Source: Pseudomonas fluorescens (lineage in GTDB: Bacteria; Pseudomonadota; Gammaproteobacteria; Pseudomonadales; Pseudomonadaceae). From it: a stretch of DNA of 64,000 bases. Positions 35,435 through 43,697 of the stretch are shown here, in pieces. The notes under the pieces are model-generated. The model worked only from the letters and a program-made list of their open reading frames with translations, did not search any database and was not told the DNA's origin. Both the position numbers and the translations under genes were made by a program. Location: positions 1,116,001 to 1,180,000 of the forward strand of contig NZ_CP015225.1 of NCBI RefSeq assembly GCF_001623525.1, in the 5' to 3' direction. Each line of letters begins with the position of its first letter. Positions within the stretch are counted from its first letter, which is position 1.

Positions 35435-35605
35435 ATGTTAAAAATCAGTGTCTCAGTCTTCTCTTGGACAATTGTATTCACGTTGTCAGGATGCTTTGGC
35501 AATACTGAGACGCATCAAATGAGGGAGCCGGATGCCGGAGCCTCAATGCATAAGAGGGAAGAAAATCGATCAGGCACTACGATGAGCGGCATCCTCGATG
35601 ATTGA
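35435..35605 (+). CDS. Very small lipoprotein (56 aa)
   Basis: ATG at 35435 follows CGGGAGCAGTGAG (GGAG about eight bases upstream). The product begins MLKISVSVFSWTIVFTLSGC, a short but valid lipoprotein signal with lipobox LSGC and Cys20 as the modified residue, and leaves a mature peptide of 37 residues that is charged and polar, ending SGILDD before TGA. It resembles entericidin-sized lipoproteins in length only. No family recognised; the gene was too short for standard size cut-offs. It is divergent from the cytochrome b561 gene. Confidence 0.5.
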   Translation: MLKISVSVFSWTIVFTLSGCFGNTETHQMREPDAGASMHKREENRSGTTMSGILDD

Positions 35606-35707
35606 GCCACTTCTAATGAGGTGCTTGAAAAACGAGGCTATTAGCGCTGCTATTTTTTAGCAGGATGCCGATATAGATAGCAAGCAAACATCAAGCTCTT
35701 AAACGGT

Positions 35708-35938
35708 TTACAGCGAAGCGGAGCTACTGTGCTTACCATCCAGCGCGCCTGATGCCAAGGCTAGCAAGAGCGCAATCAGTGAGAGCAGGGCGCTTGCCCA
35801 GTTAGGTGCAGCCAGACCCAGGCCGGCAGCGATCACAATGCCGCCCACCCTAGCACCGATCGCGTTCCCGAGGTTGAACAGGCCGATGTTTACCGCAGAT
35901 GCTAGGGGCGGCGCGCCCGCCGCTCGTACCTTGTACAT
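35708..35938 (-). pseudogene. C-terminal remnant of a DHA1-type MFS transporter
   Basis: 76 residues equal only to the last two membrane helices of an AraJ/NepI-like MFS permease: APPLASAVNIGLFNLGNAIG and ARVGGIVIAAGLGLAAPNWA, then ALLSLIALLLALASGAL. Intact members have about 390 residues and twelve helices; no in-frame upstream part exists, as the neighbouring LLM gene begins about 50 bases away. The fragment marks a deletion breakpoint. Confidence 0.72.
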
Positions 35939-35988
35939 GACGAGTTTCTGGATGGGGGAAACGGTTGCGAAGCCACTCGACTCGTCCC

Positions 35989-36981
35989 TTAAGCGAGCTG
36001 ATCAGCGAGCGCTTGAGCAGCAATCTCATAGGATTTACGCCGCGCTGCTGGGTCGAATATTCGGGCGTCGACCATGAGTTCATCAGCACCTGTGAATTCG
36101 ATGAATTCCATCATCGTCGAGCGCACGTCCTCCTGCGTACCGATTGCTGTGAAGGCGAGTTCACGGTCAAGACTTGCTCGAAGACTCGGCGCAATGCCCT
36201 GCATATAGTCTTCAACAGGCGCCGGCAAGAGGGTGATGTCCCCCGTGTGGACGCCTGCGACCCACTTCCGATGGGAGCTGGCGATGAATTCCGCTTCAGC
36301 GCGCGTTTCGGCAGCAAAGACGTTGATCCCGGCCATCACGTAGGGCTTGTCCAGGTAGTGGGATGGCTGGAATTGCGAGCGATAAACTTGCAGAGCTTCC
36401 TTGATCAACCTCGGAGCAAAGTGGGAGGCGAAGGCATAGGGCAATCCCAGGTGTGCGGCTAGGCTTGCCCCATAGGTACTGGAACCAAGAATCCAGACAG
36501 GAATGTCTTGCCCGGCACCAGGGACCGCGCGCACAGGCTGGCGACCGTTGTCTTCGAAGTAGTCGAGAATCTCGACGACGTCACGTGGGAATTGGTCAGC
36601 GCTGGTTTCAGTGGATCGCCGCAAGGCTCGCATGGTCACGCCATCTGCGCCTGGCGCCCTGCCGAGCCCGAGGTCGATGCGACCAGGATAAAGTGTTTCC
36701 AAGGTACCGAACTGTTCAGCCACTGTGAGCGGCGAATGATTCGGCAGCATGATTCCCCCAGAACCGATACGGATTGAGTTGGTGTTTGCGGCGAGATGGC
36801 TCATTAGCAGTGTGGTTGCCGAGGAACCGATGCCTGGCATGTTGTGGTGTTCGGCGAGCCAGTACCGCCGGTATCCGCATGCCTCGGCATGCTGAGCAAG
36901 CTTTACTGAGTTCTCATAGGTTTGAGCCAGGGTGCTGCCGACGTTGATGGGGATGAGGTCAAGGATAGACAGTGCAGTCAT
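35989..36981 (-). CDS. LLM-class flavin-dependent oxidoreductase (luciferase-like monooxygenase)
   Basis: 330 aa. The N-terminus [20 protein letters not shown] and motifs [20 protein letters not shown] and [20 protein letters not shown] are typical of the MsnO8/YhbW branch of the bacterial luciferase superfamily, with complete TIM barrel length. Uses reduced FMN and O2; the FMN reductase encoded upstream on the same strand is the natural supplier. Substrate unknown. A 12-bp inverted repeat lies about 100 bases upstream of its ATG, in the only space for its promoter. Confidence 0.9.
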   Translation of the reverse strand: MTALSILDLIPINVGSTLAQTYENSVKLAQHAEACGYRRYWLAEHHNMPGIGSSATTLLMSHLAANTNSIRIGSGGIMLPNHSPLTVAEQFGTLETLYPGRIDLGLGRAPGADGVTMRALRRSTETSADQFPRDVVEILDYFEDNGRQPVRAVPGAGQDIPVWILGSSTYGASLAAHLGLPYAFASHFAPRLIKEALQVYRSQFQPSHYLDKPYVMAGINVFAAETRAEAEFIASSHRKWVAGVHTGDITLLPAPVEDYMQGIAPSLRASLDRELAFTAIGTQEDVRSTMMEFIEFTGADELMVDARIFDPAARRKSYEIAAQALADQLA

Positions 36982-37081
36982 GGGTTCACGCTCCTAACAA
37001 ACATGGTACCCAGTGTTTCAGTTGAACGAATGTTTATAAACGCCATGCAACTCGTTTCAGAGTTGAGTAAAGCGCTACATG

Positions 37082-37136
37082 ATGAGTAAACCCTGGCTAC
37101 TTTACCCAAATGGAAAGTGGCTCTGGGTTTACTCAT
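37082..37136. promoter_or_regulatory. 12-bp perfect inverted repeat upstream of the LLM gene
   Basis: ATGAGTAAACCC at 37082-37093 and GGGTTTACTCAT at 37125-37136 are perfect complements, 31 bases apart; the interior carries CTACTTT / AAAGTGG, complementary with one mismatch. It lies between the upstream terminator and the LLM start, so it is either an operator with two half-sites or a cruciform. Confidence 0.5.
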
Positions 37137-37175
37137 GTCGGTGTTGCTCCACAATGCTTTCTATAATTCAGAAAG

Positions 37176-37204
37176 AAGGTGTGACGACTTAGTCGCCACA
37201 CCTT
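37176..37204 (-). terminator. Terminator after the FMN reductase gene
   Basis: AAGGTGTGACGAC / GTCGCCACACCTT pair over 13 positions with one A-C mismatch around a TTA loop, ten bases after the FMN reductase stop. The minus strand continues CTTTCTGAATT, a fair T-rich tail. Confidence 0.7.
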
Positions 37205-37213
37205 TGGCAGGCC

Positions 37214-37774
37214 TCATGCCTTGTGCAGCGCAGCCATTTTGCTCAGGGCAGCCAGCTGATTAGCAACGAAGTCACGGGTCGCGGCGTCGCTGATCTCGTC
37301 TTTTTCCTGGTCGACCTTGCTGGGGATCTGGCCCACCATCACCTCAGGTTTGTTGAGCACGAGTGCATCAAAAAACACTAGGATCTGCCGCAGGTGATAC
37401 TGCGCGCGGGCCCCGCCGATCAGGCCAGGTGATCCTGTTTGAATCGCAACGGGCTTCCCGGCAAATGGAGTGTCGGGGAGACGCGAGATCCAGTCCAAGG
37501 CATTCTTCAGTACGCCAGGCACTGAATAGTTGTATTCGGGAGAAACGATGATGACGGCATCGGCCTGTTTGATGGCCTTGCCCATCTTCACTACTGACTC
37601 CGGAAAACCTTCGGCTTGAACATCCGCATCGTAATGTGGGATGTCACCCACAGATTCCAGAAACTCAATCGAAACGCCTTCAGGCGCCAGGGACGGTAAC
37701 GAACGTGCCAGTGTGGCATTAAACGAGGCTTTCCTCAGGCTACCGAGGAGTACGACAAATCGCAGTGGTTGCAT
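37214..37774 (-). CDS. NADPH-dependent FMN reductase (flavodoxin-like)
   Basis: 186 aa. The flavodoxin-like FMN-binding start LRFVVLLGSLRKASFNATLA and the signature IIVSPEYNYSVPGVLKNALD, then WISRLPDTPFAGKPVAIQTG are diagnostic of the FMN_red/ChrR/SsuE-like family. It reduces FMN or quinones with NAD(P)H. Encoded upstream of the LLM monooxygenase on the same strand but separated by a terminator, so the two may form a two-component monooxygenase pair under separate control. Confidence 0.9.
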   Translation of the reverse strand: MQPLRFVVLLGSLRKASFNATLARSLPSLAPEGVSIEFLESVGDIPHYDADVQAEGFPESVVKMGKAIKQADAVIIVSPEYNYSVPGVLKNALDWISRLPDTPFAGKPVAIQTGSPGLIGGARAQYHLRQILVFFDALVLNKPEVMVGQIPSKVDQEKDEISDAATRDFVANQLAALSKMAALHKA

Positions 37775-37808
37775 CTTGAAGTCCTTATAAGTGGAGATGA
37801 AGAAAGAG

Positions 37809-39026
37809 TCAGCCGGCTTGTTCTCCGACTGGGTGTGGCTTGACTGAGCGGTGGCCGATCAAGAAAGTCAGGGCACCCAACACCGCACACGCGAGCATCA
37901 CACCCGCCATGGCATGAGATGTTTGGCCGTCATAGAACGCGCCGGCCAGCAGGCTTGCACAGGCCCCGCCAAGCATTTGAGTGGCACGTAGTAGAGCTGC
38001 ACCCGCCCCGGCAGTTATAGATAGATCCTCAAGCGCCGAGTGAGTGGCGTTTGGCATGACAATGCCGGTACACAAGTTGCTCATGACAACCAGCGCAGTA
38101 AGGATGTAAATCGGGTAAATGGCCAGTTGGGACTCGACCACCAATCCCAGGCTGATCAGCAAGCTGGCGAGCAAGGCCCCGCCAAGCACCCGGTGCTCTG
38201 CAAAGCCTGCGTGTATCAACCTCCCATTGACCCAAGAGCCTGCGATTGTGCCCATGGCTGTCAGAGCAAATAGCACAGCAAAGCCAGCGCTGGTCATGCC
38301 CAGGTTGTTCATGAACACCAAGGGCGAGGCTGCGATATAGGCGAACATACCTGCGAAGTTGAAAGCCATGATCAAGGTCGAAACCAAGAACCTCCTGCTC
38401 TTCAGAACGCTCAGGTAGGAAGTGAGGAGTGAAGCGGCGGCATTGGAGCTTTTGCGCGTAGCGGTTTCATCAAAACTCGTTTGGGCACGGAGCCAGAGAA
38501 TCACACCACATACCGCCAGCGCGGCATAGATCCACCGCCAGTTACCCACCACCAGAATCGCTGAGCCGAGTAGTGGTGCTATCAGCGGCGCAAGGTTGTT
38601 GACCAGTGCCAGATGGCTTTGCAGCTTGCGCGCTTGAACACCCTCAAATTGGTCTCGGACAATGGCGATGGGTAGTGTTGCGGCAGCTCCGGCTGCGCAT
38701 CCTTGTAGGAAGCGCGCACTGAGCAACAGGTTGATGTCCTGGGCAAAGGTGCAGGCAATGCCTGCGATGGTGAACACCACTAAGCCGGCAAGAAGGATAG
38801 GGCGTCGACCGATCCGGTCGGACAGTGGCCCAAACAACAATGGCCCCAGCACGAATCCGAAGATAAACACGCTCAGGGTTTGAGAGGCGAACGCTAGAGA
38901 GACACCAAGCGCGTGACTGATGTCGGCAATGGCCGGCAATCCCATATCGATTGAGAGTGGTGGGAGCGCTGTGATGGCACCCAACAATAAAATGTAAAGC
39001 CACAGAGGGCGTGACACGGACATCAA
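37809..39026 (-). CDS. Bcr/CflA-family MFS drug-efflux transporter
   Basis: 405 aa, twelve predicted membrane helices. The N-terminal half shows ITALPPLSIDMGLPAIADIS and the MFS motif LLFGPLSDRIGRRPILLAG between TM2 and TM3, then ARFLQGCAAGAAATLPIAIV, as in Bcr/CflA drug:H+ antiporters. Begins MMSV (either methionine possible). It is 34 bases upstream of the FMN reductase gene, so they are probably co-transcribed. The substrate is unknown; it could export a product or toxic intermediate of the neighbouring catabolic genes. Confidence 0.9.
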   Translation of the reverse strand: MMSVSRPLWLYILLLGAITALPPLSIDMGLPAIADISHALGVSLAFASQTLSVFIFGFVLGPLLFGPLSDRIGRRPILLAGLVVFTIAGIACTFAQDINLLLSARFLQGCAAGAAATLPIAIVRDQFEGVQARKLQSHLALVNNLAPLIAPLLGSAILVVGNWRWIYAALAVCGVILWLRAQTSFDETATRKSSNAAASLLTSYLSVLKSRRFLVSTLIMAFNFAGMFAYIAASPLVFMNNLGMTSAGFAVLFALTAMGTIAGSWVNGRLIHAGFAEHRVLGGALLASLLISLGLVVESQLAIYPIYILTALVVMSNLCTGIVMPNATHSALEDLSITAGAGAALLRATQMLGGACASLLAGAFYDGQTSHAMAGVMLACAVLGALTFLIGHRSVKPHPVGEQAG

Positions 39027-39048
39027 TCAGTACTCGTAGGCTTGAAGC

Positions 39049-39399
39049 CTAGTGGCTAGGGAAATGTGGAAGGACAAATTCGGCGAGCTCTTCCATGACC
39101 TCATCTGCCGGTCTTGAGCCATATTTGAGGTTTAACGCCATATGCGAAACGCCGATACGCTCATCCTCTTCTAGGAACTGAATCAGCGCATTTCGGCCCA
39201 TCCGATAGCCTGAGTGAATCTTCTGGGGCATCTCATTCGGGTTCGCTGCCAGGTCGAAATTCATACCCTGAAGCAGAGGCTTGAATTTGCCGGGGCAATA
39301 CTCAGCAACAAGCGTTTGAGGCGCCCTTGCTGAAAGGCGCGCTCGAATCCAGTGTGGTGACTCAGGTCGACGCCAAAACTCATTGGGCAGCCACTGCAA
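39049..39399 (-). pseudogene. C-terminal remnant of an LLM oxidoreductase (BA3436-like)
   Basis: About 116 open codons, of which the last 95 or so look like the C-terminal end of a luciferase-like oxidoreductase: SPHWIRARLSARAPQTLVAE, then PQKIHSGYRMGRNALIQFLE and SHMALNLKYGSRPADEVMEE before LAEFVLPHF. The flavin-binding N-terminal two-thirds is absent; instead the open frame runs into the 3' end of the SnoaL-like gene in a different frame. It is a truncated gene left at a deletion or insertion junction. Confidence 0.68.
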
Positions 39400-39784
39400 C
39401 GCCGTAGGAGTCTTCGAAGAAGCGGTAGCGCGTGATCAGCTCGTTGATGACTTCAAATTCGATCGCGAACTCGCTGGTGATGGTTTTGCCAGTACGAATT
39501 ACTTGGCACTGCAGTGAACCCAGTGCGACACCACGTTCATAATCGGCCATTAGCGACTTGATGTTGAATTCTTTGGGTTGCAGGCAGGTTCCAAAGTCGC
39601 GATAGAACGCAGCCACTGCAGCGCGGCCTTTGCGCTCGCCAACCCAAGGTGCGATGTCAGAGGCTCCAGGAATGCTCCAGTCCACATCTTGGCTAAAGCA
39701 CTCCGCAATGGCTTCCGGACTCTGTCCGGACGAGATTTTTGCAAAAAGGGTGCGGATGACTTCGATTGTTTTTTCAGTGCTCAC
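39380..39784 (-). CDS. SnoaL-like (NTF2-fold) protein
   Basis: 134 aa. The helical start STEKTIEVIRTLFAKISSGQ, then DVDWSIPGASDIAPWVGERK and GRAAVAAFYRDFG and the C-terminal beta strands ITSEFAIEFEVINELITRYR with FFEDSYG form an NTF2/SnoaL-type cone fold. Family members are small hydrolases, isomerases or polyketide cyclases; no activity can be assigned. The stop overlaps the LLM remnant by 20 bases, suggesting the junction lies near its 3' end, but the reading frame itself looks complete. Confidence 0.8.
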   Translation of the reverse strand: MSTEKTIEVIRTLFAKISSGQSPEAIAECFSQDVDWSIPGASDIAPWVGERKGRAAVAAFYRDFGTCLQPKEFNIKSLMADYERGVALGSLQCQVIRTGKTITSEFAIEFEVINELITRYRFFEDSYGVAVAAQ

Positions 39785-39817
39785 AGTGTCCCGGCTCCGA
39801 TTTAGAAAAGGGGGAAG

Positions 39818-39847
39818 GCTTTCAGCTCCGTGTGGAGAGCTGAAAGC
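39818..39847 (-). terminator. Hairpin after the isomerase A gene
   Basis: GCTTTCAGCTC / GAGCTGAAAGC form an 11-bp perfect stem with an 8-nt loop, 16 bases after the isomerase stop. On the minus strand it is followed by TTCCCCCTTTTCTAA, partially T-rich. It separates this gene from the SnoaL-like gene. Confidence 0.7.
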
Positions 39848-39863
39848 AGGTGCGGCGAGTGAG

Positions 39864-40721
39864 TTACTTGCCGAATTGGCTGATGGTCATTTCGTAGGCG
39901 CGATTGGCCATCTGCTCCAGAGGGAGCTTGCGGTGGGTGTCGGACAACACTTCTAGGCCCCACGGGCCTTCATAGCCAGCAGCCTGAACAGCCTTGATGA
40001 ATGCTGGGACGTCGAAGGTGCCGTCGCCCGGCAGGACGCGTTTGTGGATGGTGTCCATCCACAGTGGCTCAATGGCGTACTTGTGTGCATCGTTGAGCTC
40101 GATCGACTTGATGAAGCGAGCCGGAATCTTGGAGATATCGTTGAAGTCGATTCCACCACGCTGCAGGTGCCAGATGTCGAGCAGCAGGCCGCCGTTTGGC
40201 TGGTTGGCACCTTCCACGATGGCCAAAGCGGTTTCAATGGTGCGCACGTTGCTGAAAGGCATGATTTCCAGAACGACGTTGGCACCGACTTCTGCAGCCT
40301 GTTGGCTGAGCAGGGTGAACTCTTTGACCATCAGGTCGATGTCCGCAGTGTCCTCACCGATGCCAGGGCCGATCTTGATGGAGCGAGCGCCCAAGGCTTT
40401 GGCTGCTTCGAGCAGTTCCTGGCGAACCTTGTCCGACTGACGACGACGTTCGCCGGTGTGATACCAGTCCACCAGGAATTCCAGCTCGACATGCTTGATA
40501 CCGTTCTTTTCGAGAATGGCTTTCATGGCGGGATATCCAATCTTGTCGACGGTATCCATCATGCCGTTGTGAACCAGGCCGATGCCTTTAAAGCCCGCGT
40601 TGCCGGCAGCTTCCATCCGATCCTCGAACGAGTACGGGCTGACCTCGGTCGGGCCCATCGGATAGATGTCACCTGCAATAGTCCAATACGCAGCAAGCAG
40701 CTCAATGTTTTGAGTATTCAT
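39864..40721 (-). CDS. TIM-barrel sugar phosphate isomerase/epimerase-like enzyme (copy A)
   Basis: 285 aa, AP_endonuc_2/xylose-isomerase-like barrel, the superfamily of IolE inosose dehydratase and of AsbF/QuiC 3-dehydroshikimate dehydratase. Metal-ligand candidates are the Glu of VVLEIMPFSNVR, Asp and His of GLLLDIWHLQRGG, and the Glu of GPWGLEVLS. SD GAGGACAGAGAA precedes the ATG. It is paralogous to copy B at 54296-55150 (roughly 60 percent identical by eye). Divergent from a LysR gene with a 6-bp dyad between them. The reaction may be isomerisation or dehydration of a keto-sugar or keto-cyclitol; sequence alone does not decide. Confidence 0.85.
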   Translation of the reverse strand: MNTQNIELLAAYWTIAGDIYPMGPTEVSPYSFEDRMEAAGNAGFKGIGLVHNGMMDTVDKIGYPAMKAILEKNGIKHVELEFLVDWYHTGERRRQSDKVRQELLEAAKALGARSIKIGPGIGEDTADIDLMVKEFTLLSQQAAEVGANVVLEIMPFSNVRTIETALAIVEGANQPNGGLLLDIWHLQRGGIDFNDISKIPARFIKSIELNDAHKYAIEPLWMDTIHKRVLPGDGTFDVPAFIKAVQAAGYEGPWGLEVLSDTHRKLPLEQMANRAYEMTISQFGK

Positions 40722-40791
40722 TTCTCTGTCCTCATTAGGGTTGGAATCAACTTGAGAACAGACTAAGGTAGAGCGTTGTTGCGATAAACCT

Positions 40792-40812
40792 CACTATACT
40801 CCTTTCATAGTG
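40792..40812. promoter_or_regulatory. LysR-type operator, CACTAT-N9-ATAGTG
   Basis: Perfect 6-bp inverted repeat in the intergenic region between isomerase A (minus) and the LysR gene (plus), ending 15 bases before the LysR ATG. LysR regulators typically bind dyads with such spacing near their own promoter; this one probably controls both genes. Confidence 0.5.
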
Positions 40813-40827
40813 GAGAAAAGGTGGACA

Positions 40828-41742
40828 ATGGCACAGGTTGAACAGGCCTTAAGTGGTGTGCTGATCTTCGTGACGGCCGCACGGGCTGGAAGCTTTACAG
40901 TGGCTGCTGATCGGCTTGGCATTACTAAGTCAGCGGTGGGGAAAAGCATCGCGAAGCTCGAAGAAAGGCTCGGATGCAAACTCTTTCATCGAACAACACG
41001 AAGCTCGGGCCTGACCGTAGATGGGGAGGCCTACTTCGCAAGCTGCTCGGCTGCGGTAGATGAAATCCTCGCCGCAGAGGCATCATTGACCAGCCACCAA
41101 CAAACGCCCAGTGGACGTCTGAGGGTTGACCTGCCTGCCGCCTATGGCCGGAGCGTTGTGCTGCCGGTGCTGCTGGAAATCCTGGATGCGAATCCTGACC
41201 TCAAATTGACGGTGACCTTCGCCGATGCCGTCATTGACCTGATCGAAGAGGGGATCGATCTCAGTATCCGCTTTGGAACATTGAAGGATTCTAGCGGCCT
41301 TGTAGCTCGTCGACTGACCGTGCAGAAGCAGATTATATGTGCCTCGCCCAAATATCTGGCTAAGCACGGCTGCCCTGAATCTCTGGAGGAGCTGCAGAAC
41401 CACAGTTGCATCGTCAACTACCGACGTGGGCAGCGGACGAGTTGGAGCGTTCTGGATGGGGACGGAGAACTCACACGCATCACTCCACCCGGAACTCATG
41501 AAGTTGGAGATGGTGATGCCATCGTTTCCATGACGGTGGCTGGGCAAGGCATTTGCCAGATGCCAAGCTCCTTAGTTCGAGATCATCTTGAGGCGGGGCG
41601 GCTCGTTCAGGTTCTTGAAAAATACAATCCAGGTGACGTGGAGATCCATGCGGTATGGCCCCAAACACGTCACCTGCTACCGAAGGTTCGGCGTGTCGTG
41701 GATGAACTCGTACTGCGGGCAGAGCGTGGGGCGCTGGATTAA
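40828..41742 (+). CDS. LysR-family transcriptional regulator (left arm)
   Basis: 304 aa from MAQVEQALSGVLIFVTAARA, with AAGG a few bases upstream; an in-frame GTG at 40810 would lie inside the dyad and is less likely. The N-terminal winged HTH is AGSFTVAADRLGITKSAVGK then SIAKLEERLGCKLFHRTTRS. The substrate-binding domain follows, with VIDLIEEGIDLSIRFGTLKD. It is probably the regulator of isomerase A and of the left transport operon. Inducer unknown, presumably a pathway intermediate. Confidence 0.92.
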   Translation: MAQVEQALSGVLIFVTAARAGSFTVAADRLGITKSAVGKSIAKLEERLGCKLFHRTTRSSGLTVDGEAYFASCSAAVDEILAAEASLTSHQQTPSGRLRVDLPAAYGRSVVLPVLLEILDANPDLKLTVTFADAVIDLIEEGIDLSIRFGTLKDSSGLVARRLTVQKQIICASPKYLAKHGCPESLEELQNHSCIVNYRRGQRTSWSVLDGDGELTRITPPGTHEVGDGDAIVSMTVAGQGICQMPSSLVRDHLEAGRLVQVLEKYNPGDVEIHAVWPQTRHLLPKVRRVVDELVLRAERGALD

Positions 41743-41768
41743 ATAGATGTTGTGCGGTCACGAGTGCG

Positions 41769-41793
41769 CGCCAGCAGGAAAGCCCTGCTGGCG
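41769..41793. terminator. Bidirectional terminator between converging LysR and SDR genes
   Basis: CGCCAGCAGG / CCTGCTGGCG form a 10-bp perfect stem with a 5-nt loop, between the LysR stop on plus and the SDR stop on minus. A short TTTA follows on the plus side. Confidence 0.72.
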
Positions 41794-41805
41794 TTTACCG
41801 ATCGT

Positions 41806-42600
41806 TTAGATCGAAGCGCCTTCTTCGCCGGTGCGGAAGTCGAAGCTGGTGGTCAGCCCGCCATCGGCAGTAATTTCCGACCCAAGCAGTGCTCCAGCCC
41901 CACTCGACAGAAGGAAGAGACCCGCCATGGCAACATCGCGCGCGGAAGTGATGCGACCCACCGGCTGACGTTTCGCGCGAGTCTTGTGGAACAGGTCAGG
42001 ATCCGCTGCCGACTCCAGGTGACGTTGGAACAGCCCCGCCATCATGGCGCCAGGGCTAAGCACGTTTACCCGGATGCCTTCTCTTGCGTGATCTAGCGCT
42101 GCGGTTCGAGCGAGTTGGCGGACTGCGGCCTTTGACGCGTTGTAGAAAGCCAGTTGTTGTTCGGCGAAGCTGGCGTTTACGCTCGCGACTGCGACGATCG
42201 AGCCGCCCCCCGTTTCGACCATCAACGGGATCAACGCTTTCATTGCCAGGGCAGTCCCGACTACGTTCACATCGAATGTACGCAGGATCTCCGACCTGAT
42301 GTTTTCAGTTACCAGCCCCACGTCCAGAATCGCCGCTGAGGTGATCAGCCCATAGGACTGGGAGCCGCTGTCTTTGAGGCGATCGACGACTGCCTGCCAA
42401 GTGAGTTCATCTGTGACATCCCCCGTAACGTGATGATAGCCATTGGCATCCTTCAGTTGTGATGCGGCATCCGTAAGATCTACGCCAACGGTGTAGACGC
42501 CATTCTCGACCAGCAGTTGGCAGATTTCCGAGCCCAGACCTGAGGCCGCGCCCGACACGGCGACAGCGTGTGGCAGTTCAAACGAGATTTGTACAGGCAT
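41806..42600 (-). CDS. SDR-family dehydrogenase (left arm)
   Basis: 264 aa. The Rossmann cofactor motif is SGAASGLG (residues 16-23) and the catalytic YxxxK is in AFYNASKAAVRQLA, with SVNAS before it. The end ITADGGLTTSF is the usual SDR C-terminus. SD AGGAGAAGG lies just before the ATG. It is the last gene of the left ABC-transport operon, so it probably oxidises the imported substrate with NAD(P). Substrate not predictable. Confidence 0.9.
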   Translation of the reverse strand: MPVQISFELPHAVAVSGAASGLGSEICQLLVENGVYTVGVDLTDAASQLKDANGYHHVTGDVTDELTWQAVVDRLKDSGSQSYGLITSAAILDVGLVTENIRSEILRTFDVNVVGTALAMKALIPLMVETGGGSIVAVASVNASFAEQQLAFYNASKAAVRQLARTAALDHAREGIRVNVLSPGAMMAGLFQRHLESAADPDLFHKTRAKRQPVGRITSARDVAMAGLFLLSSGAGALLGSEITADGGLTTSFDFRTGEEGASI

Positions 42601-42627
42601 TTCCTTCTCCTTTAGATCTTGTGGGAA

Positions 42628-43647
42628 TCAGCGGCCTATTGCGGTATTGCAGTCGTTGACGTTGGCTTTGGTGATGATTTGCTGGGGCAGGTAACGAACG
42701 TTTTCGGGCTTCTTGCCATCCAGGAGCTCTGCAACAGCTCGCGCCGCATACTCTCCGTCTTGAACGGGCGATTGGAGAACTGTGGCGTACTGGGTACCGG
42801 ACTCGATGGCTGTCACGCCTTCGATGCTGCAGTTGCTGCCTACGAGCACGAGCTTCGAAGGGTCAATGCCTGCACGTTGGGCTGCGACGATGACACCCGC
42901 CATCATGTTGTCCGCCTGTGCATAGACCCCTTTGACGTTGCTGCCAAATTGAGTGAACAGGGCAGAGGCCGCTTCCGAGGCCTTGGTCTGATCCCAGTTG
43001 CCTGGCTGAGCGCCTTTGATCTGGATTCCTGGAACGGAGGACGCCAGACCTTCGCGGAAGCCGGTCTCGCGGCCAATCTGAGGGGGGGTTCCAGGCACAC
43101 CGAGAACAAGGAATACGTCTCCGCCATTGCCGTAGCCTTTGTCCTTGAAACCCTGTTCCATGGCTTTGGCTGCAGATGCACCGGAAGCTTTGTCGTTCGG
43201 CCCAGTGTAGACATCCCAGAACTTGGAGTACTTCATATCTGGTAGTGAGTTGGTCACCACGAGAGGGATGCCTGCGGATTTGATCTTGCGTAGCGATGGG
43301 ACGATAGCGCTGGCATCAGCAGGCCACAGTACGATCGCGTCTGGGCGTTCCGCAATGGCCTGATCAACCTGGCTTGCTTGCTCTGCAGGGTCGAAGTTGG
43401 TGATTTTGACCTTGAGGGAGATTCCTTCTTCCTCGGCCTTTTTGCGGAACGACTGCAGGTGGCGAGAGCAGTACTCGCATTCCTCGCTGACCGTCAGCAA
43501 GATGACCTTTGCATCTTTAGCCGCTGCTTTTGCAGGCAAACTCGTGGCAATGCTCGCGGTGGCCGCTACCATCAGCCAGGCCGAGAACATAGCGAGCTTG
43601 TTCAACCTAGTGAGGTGTTTTTGGGCGAAAATGGTCGCAGGGTTCAT
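42628..43647 (-). CDS. ABC sugar-type periplasmic substrate-binding protein (left arm)
   Basis: 339 aa, periplasmic binding protein-like I fold (Peripla_BP_4, as in RbsB). A long signal region (SAWLMVAATASIATSLPAKA) precedes AKDAKVILLTVSEECEYCSR. ASQVDQAIAERPDAIVLWPA and GIPLVVTNSLPDMKYSKFWD are typical hinge-region motifs. The CEYC pair is unusual for RbsB-like proteins. It delivers a polyol- or sugar-like ligand to the permeases encoded just upstream in the operon. Confidence 0.88.
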   Translation of the reverse strand: MNPATIFAQKHLTRLNKLAMFSAWLMVAATASIATSLPAKAAAKDAKVILLTVSEECEYCSRHLQSFRKKAEEEGISLKVKITNFDPAEQASQVDQAIAERPDAIVLWPADASAIVPSLRKIKSAGIPLVVTNSLPDMKYSKFWDVYTGPNDKASGASAAKAMEQGFKDKGYGNGGDVFLVLGVPGTPPQIGRETGFREGLASSVPGIQIKGAQPGNWDQTKASEAASALFTQFGSNVKGVYAQADNMMAGVIVAAQRAGIDPSKLVLVGSNCSIEGVTAIESGTQYATVLQSPVQDGEYAARAVAELLDGKKPENVRYLPQQIITKANVNDCNTAIGR

Positions 43648-43697
43648 GATTGAGAGCCTCTCTAATTGTGATTGTTGTATGGGCTACTGAGAGCAGG

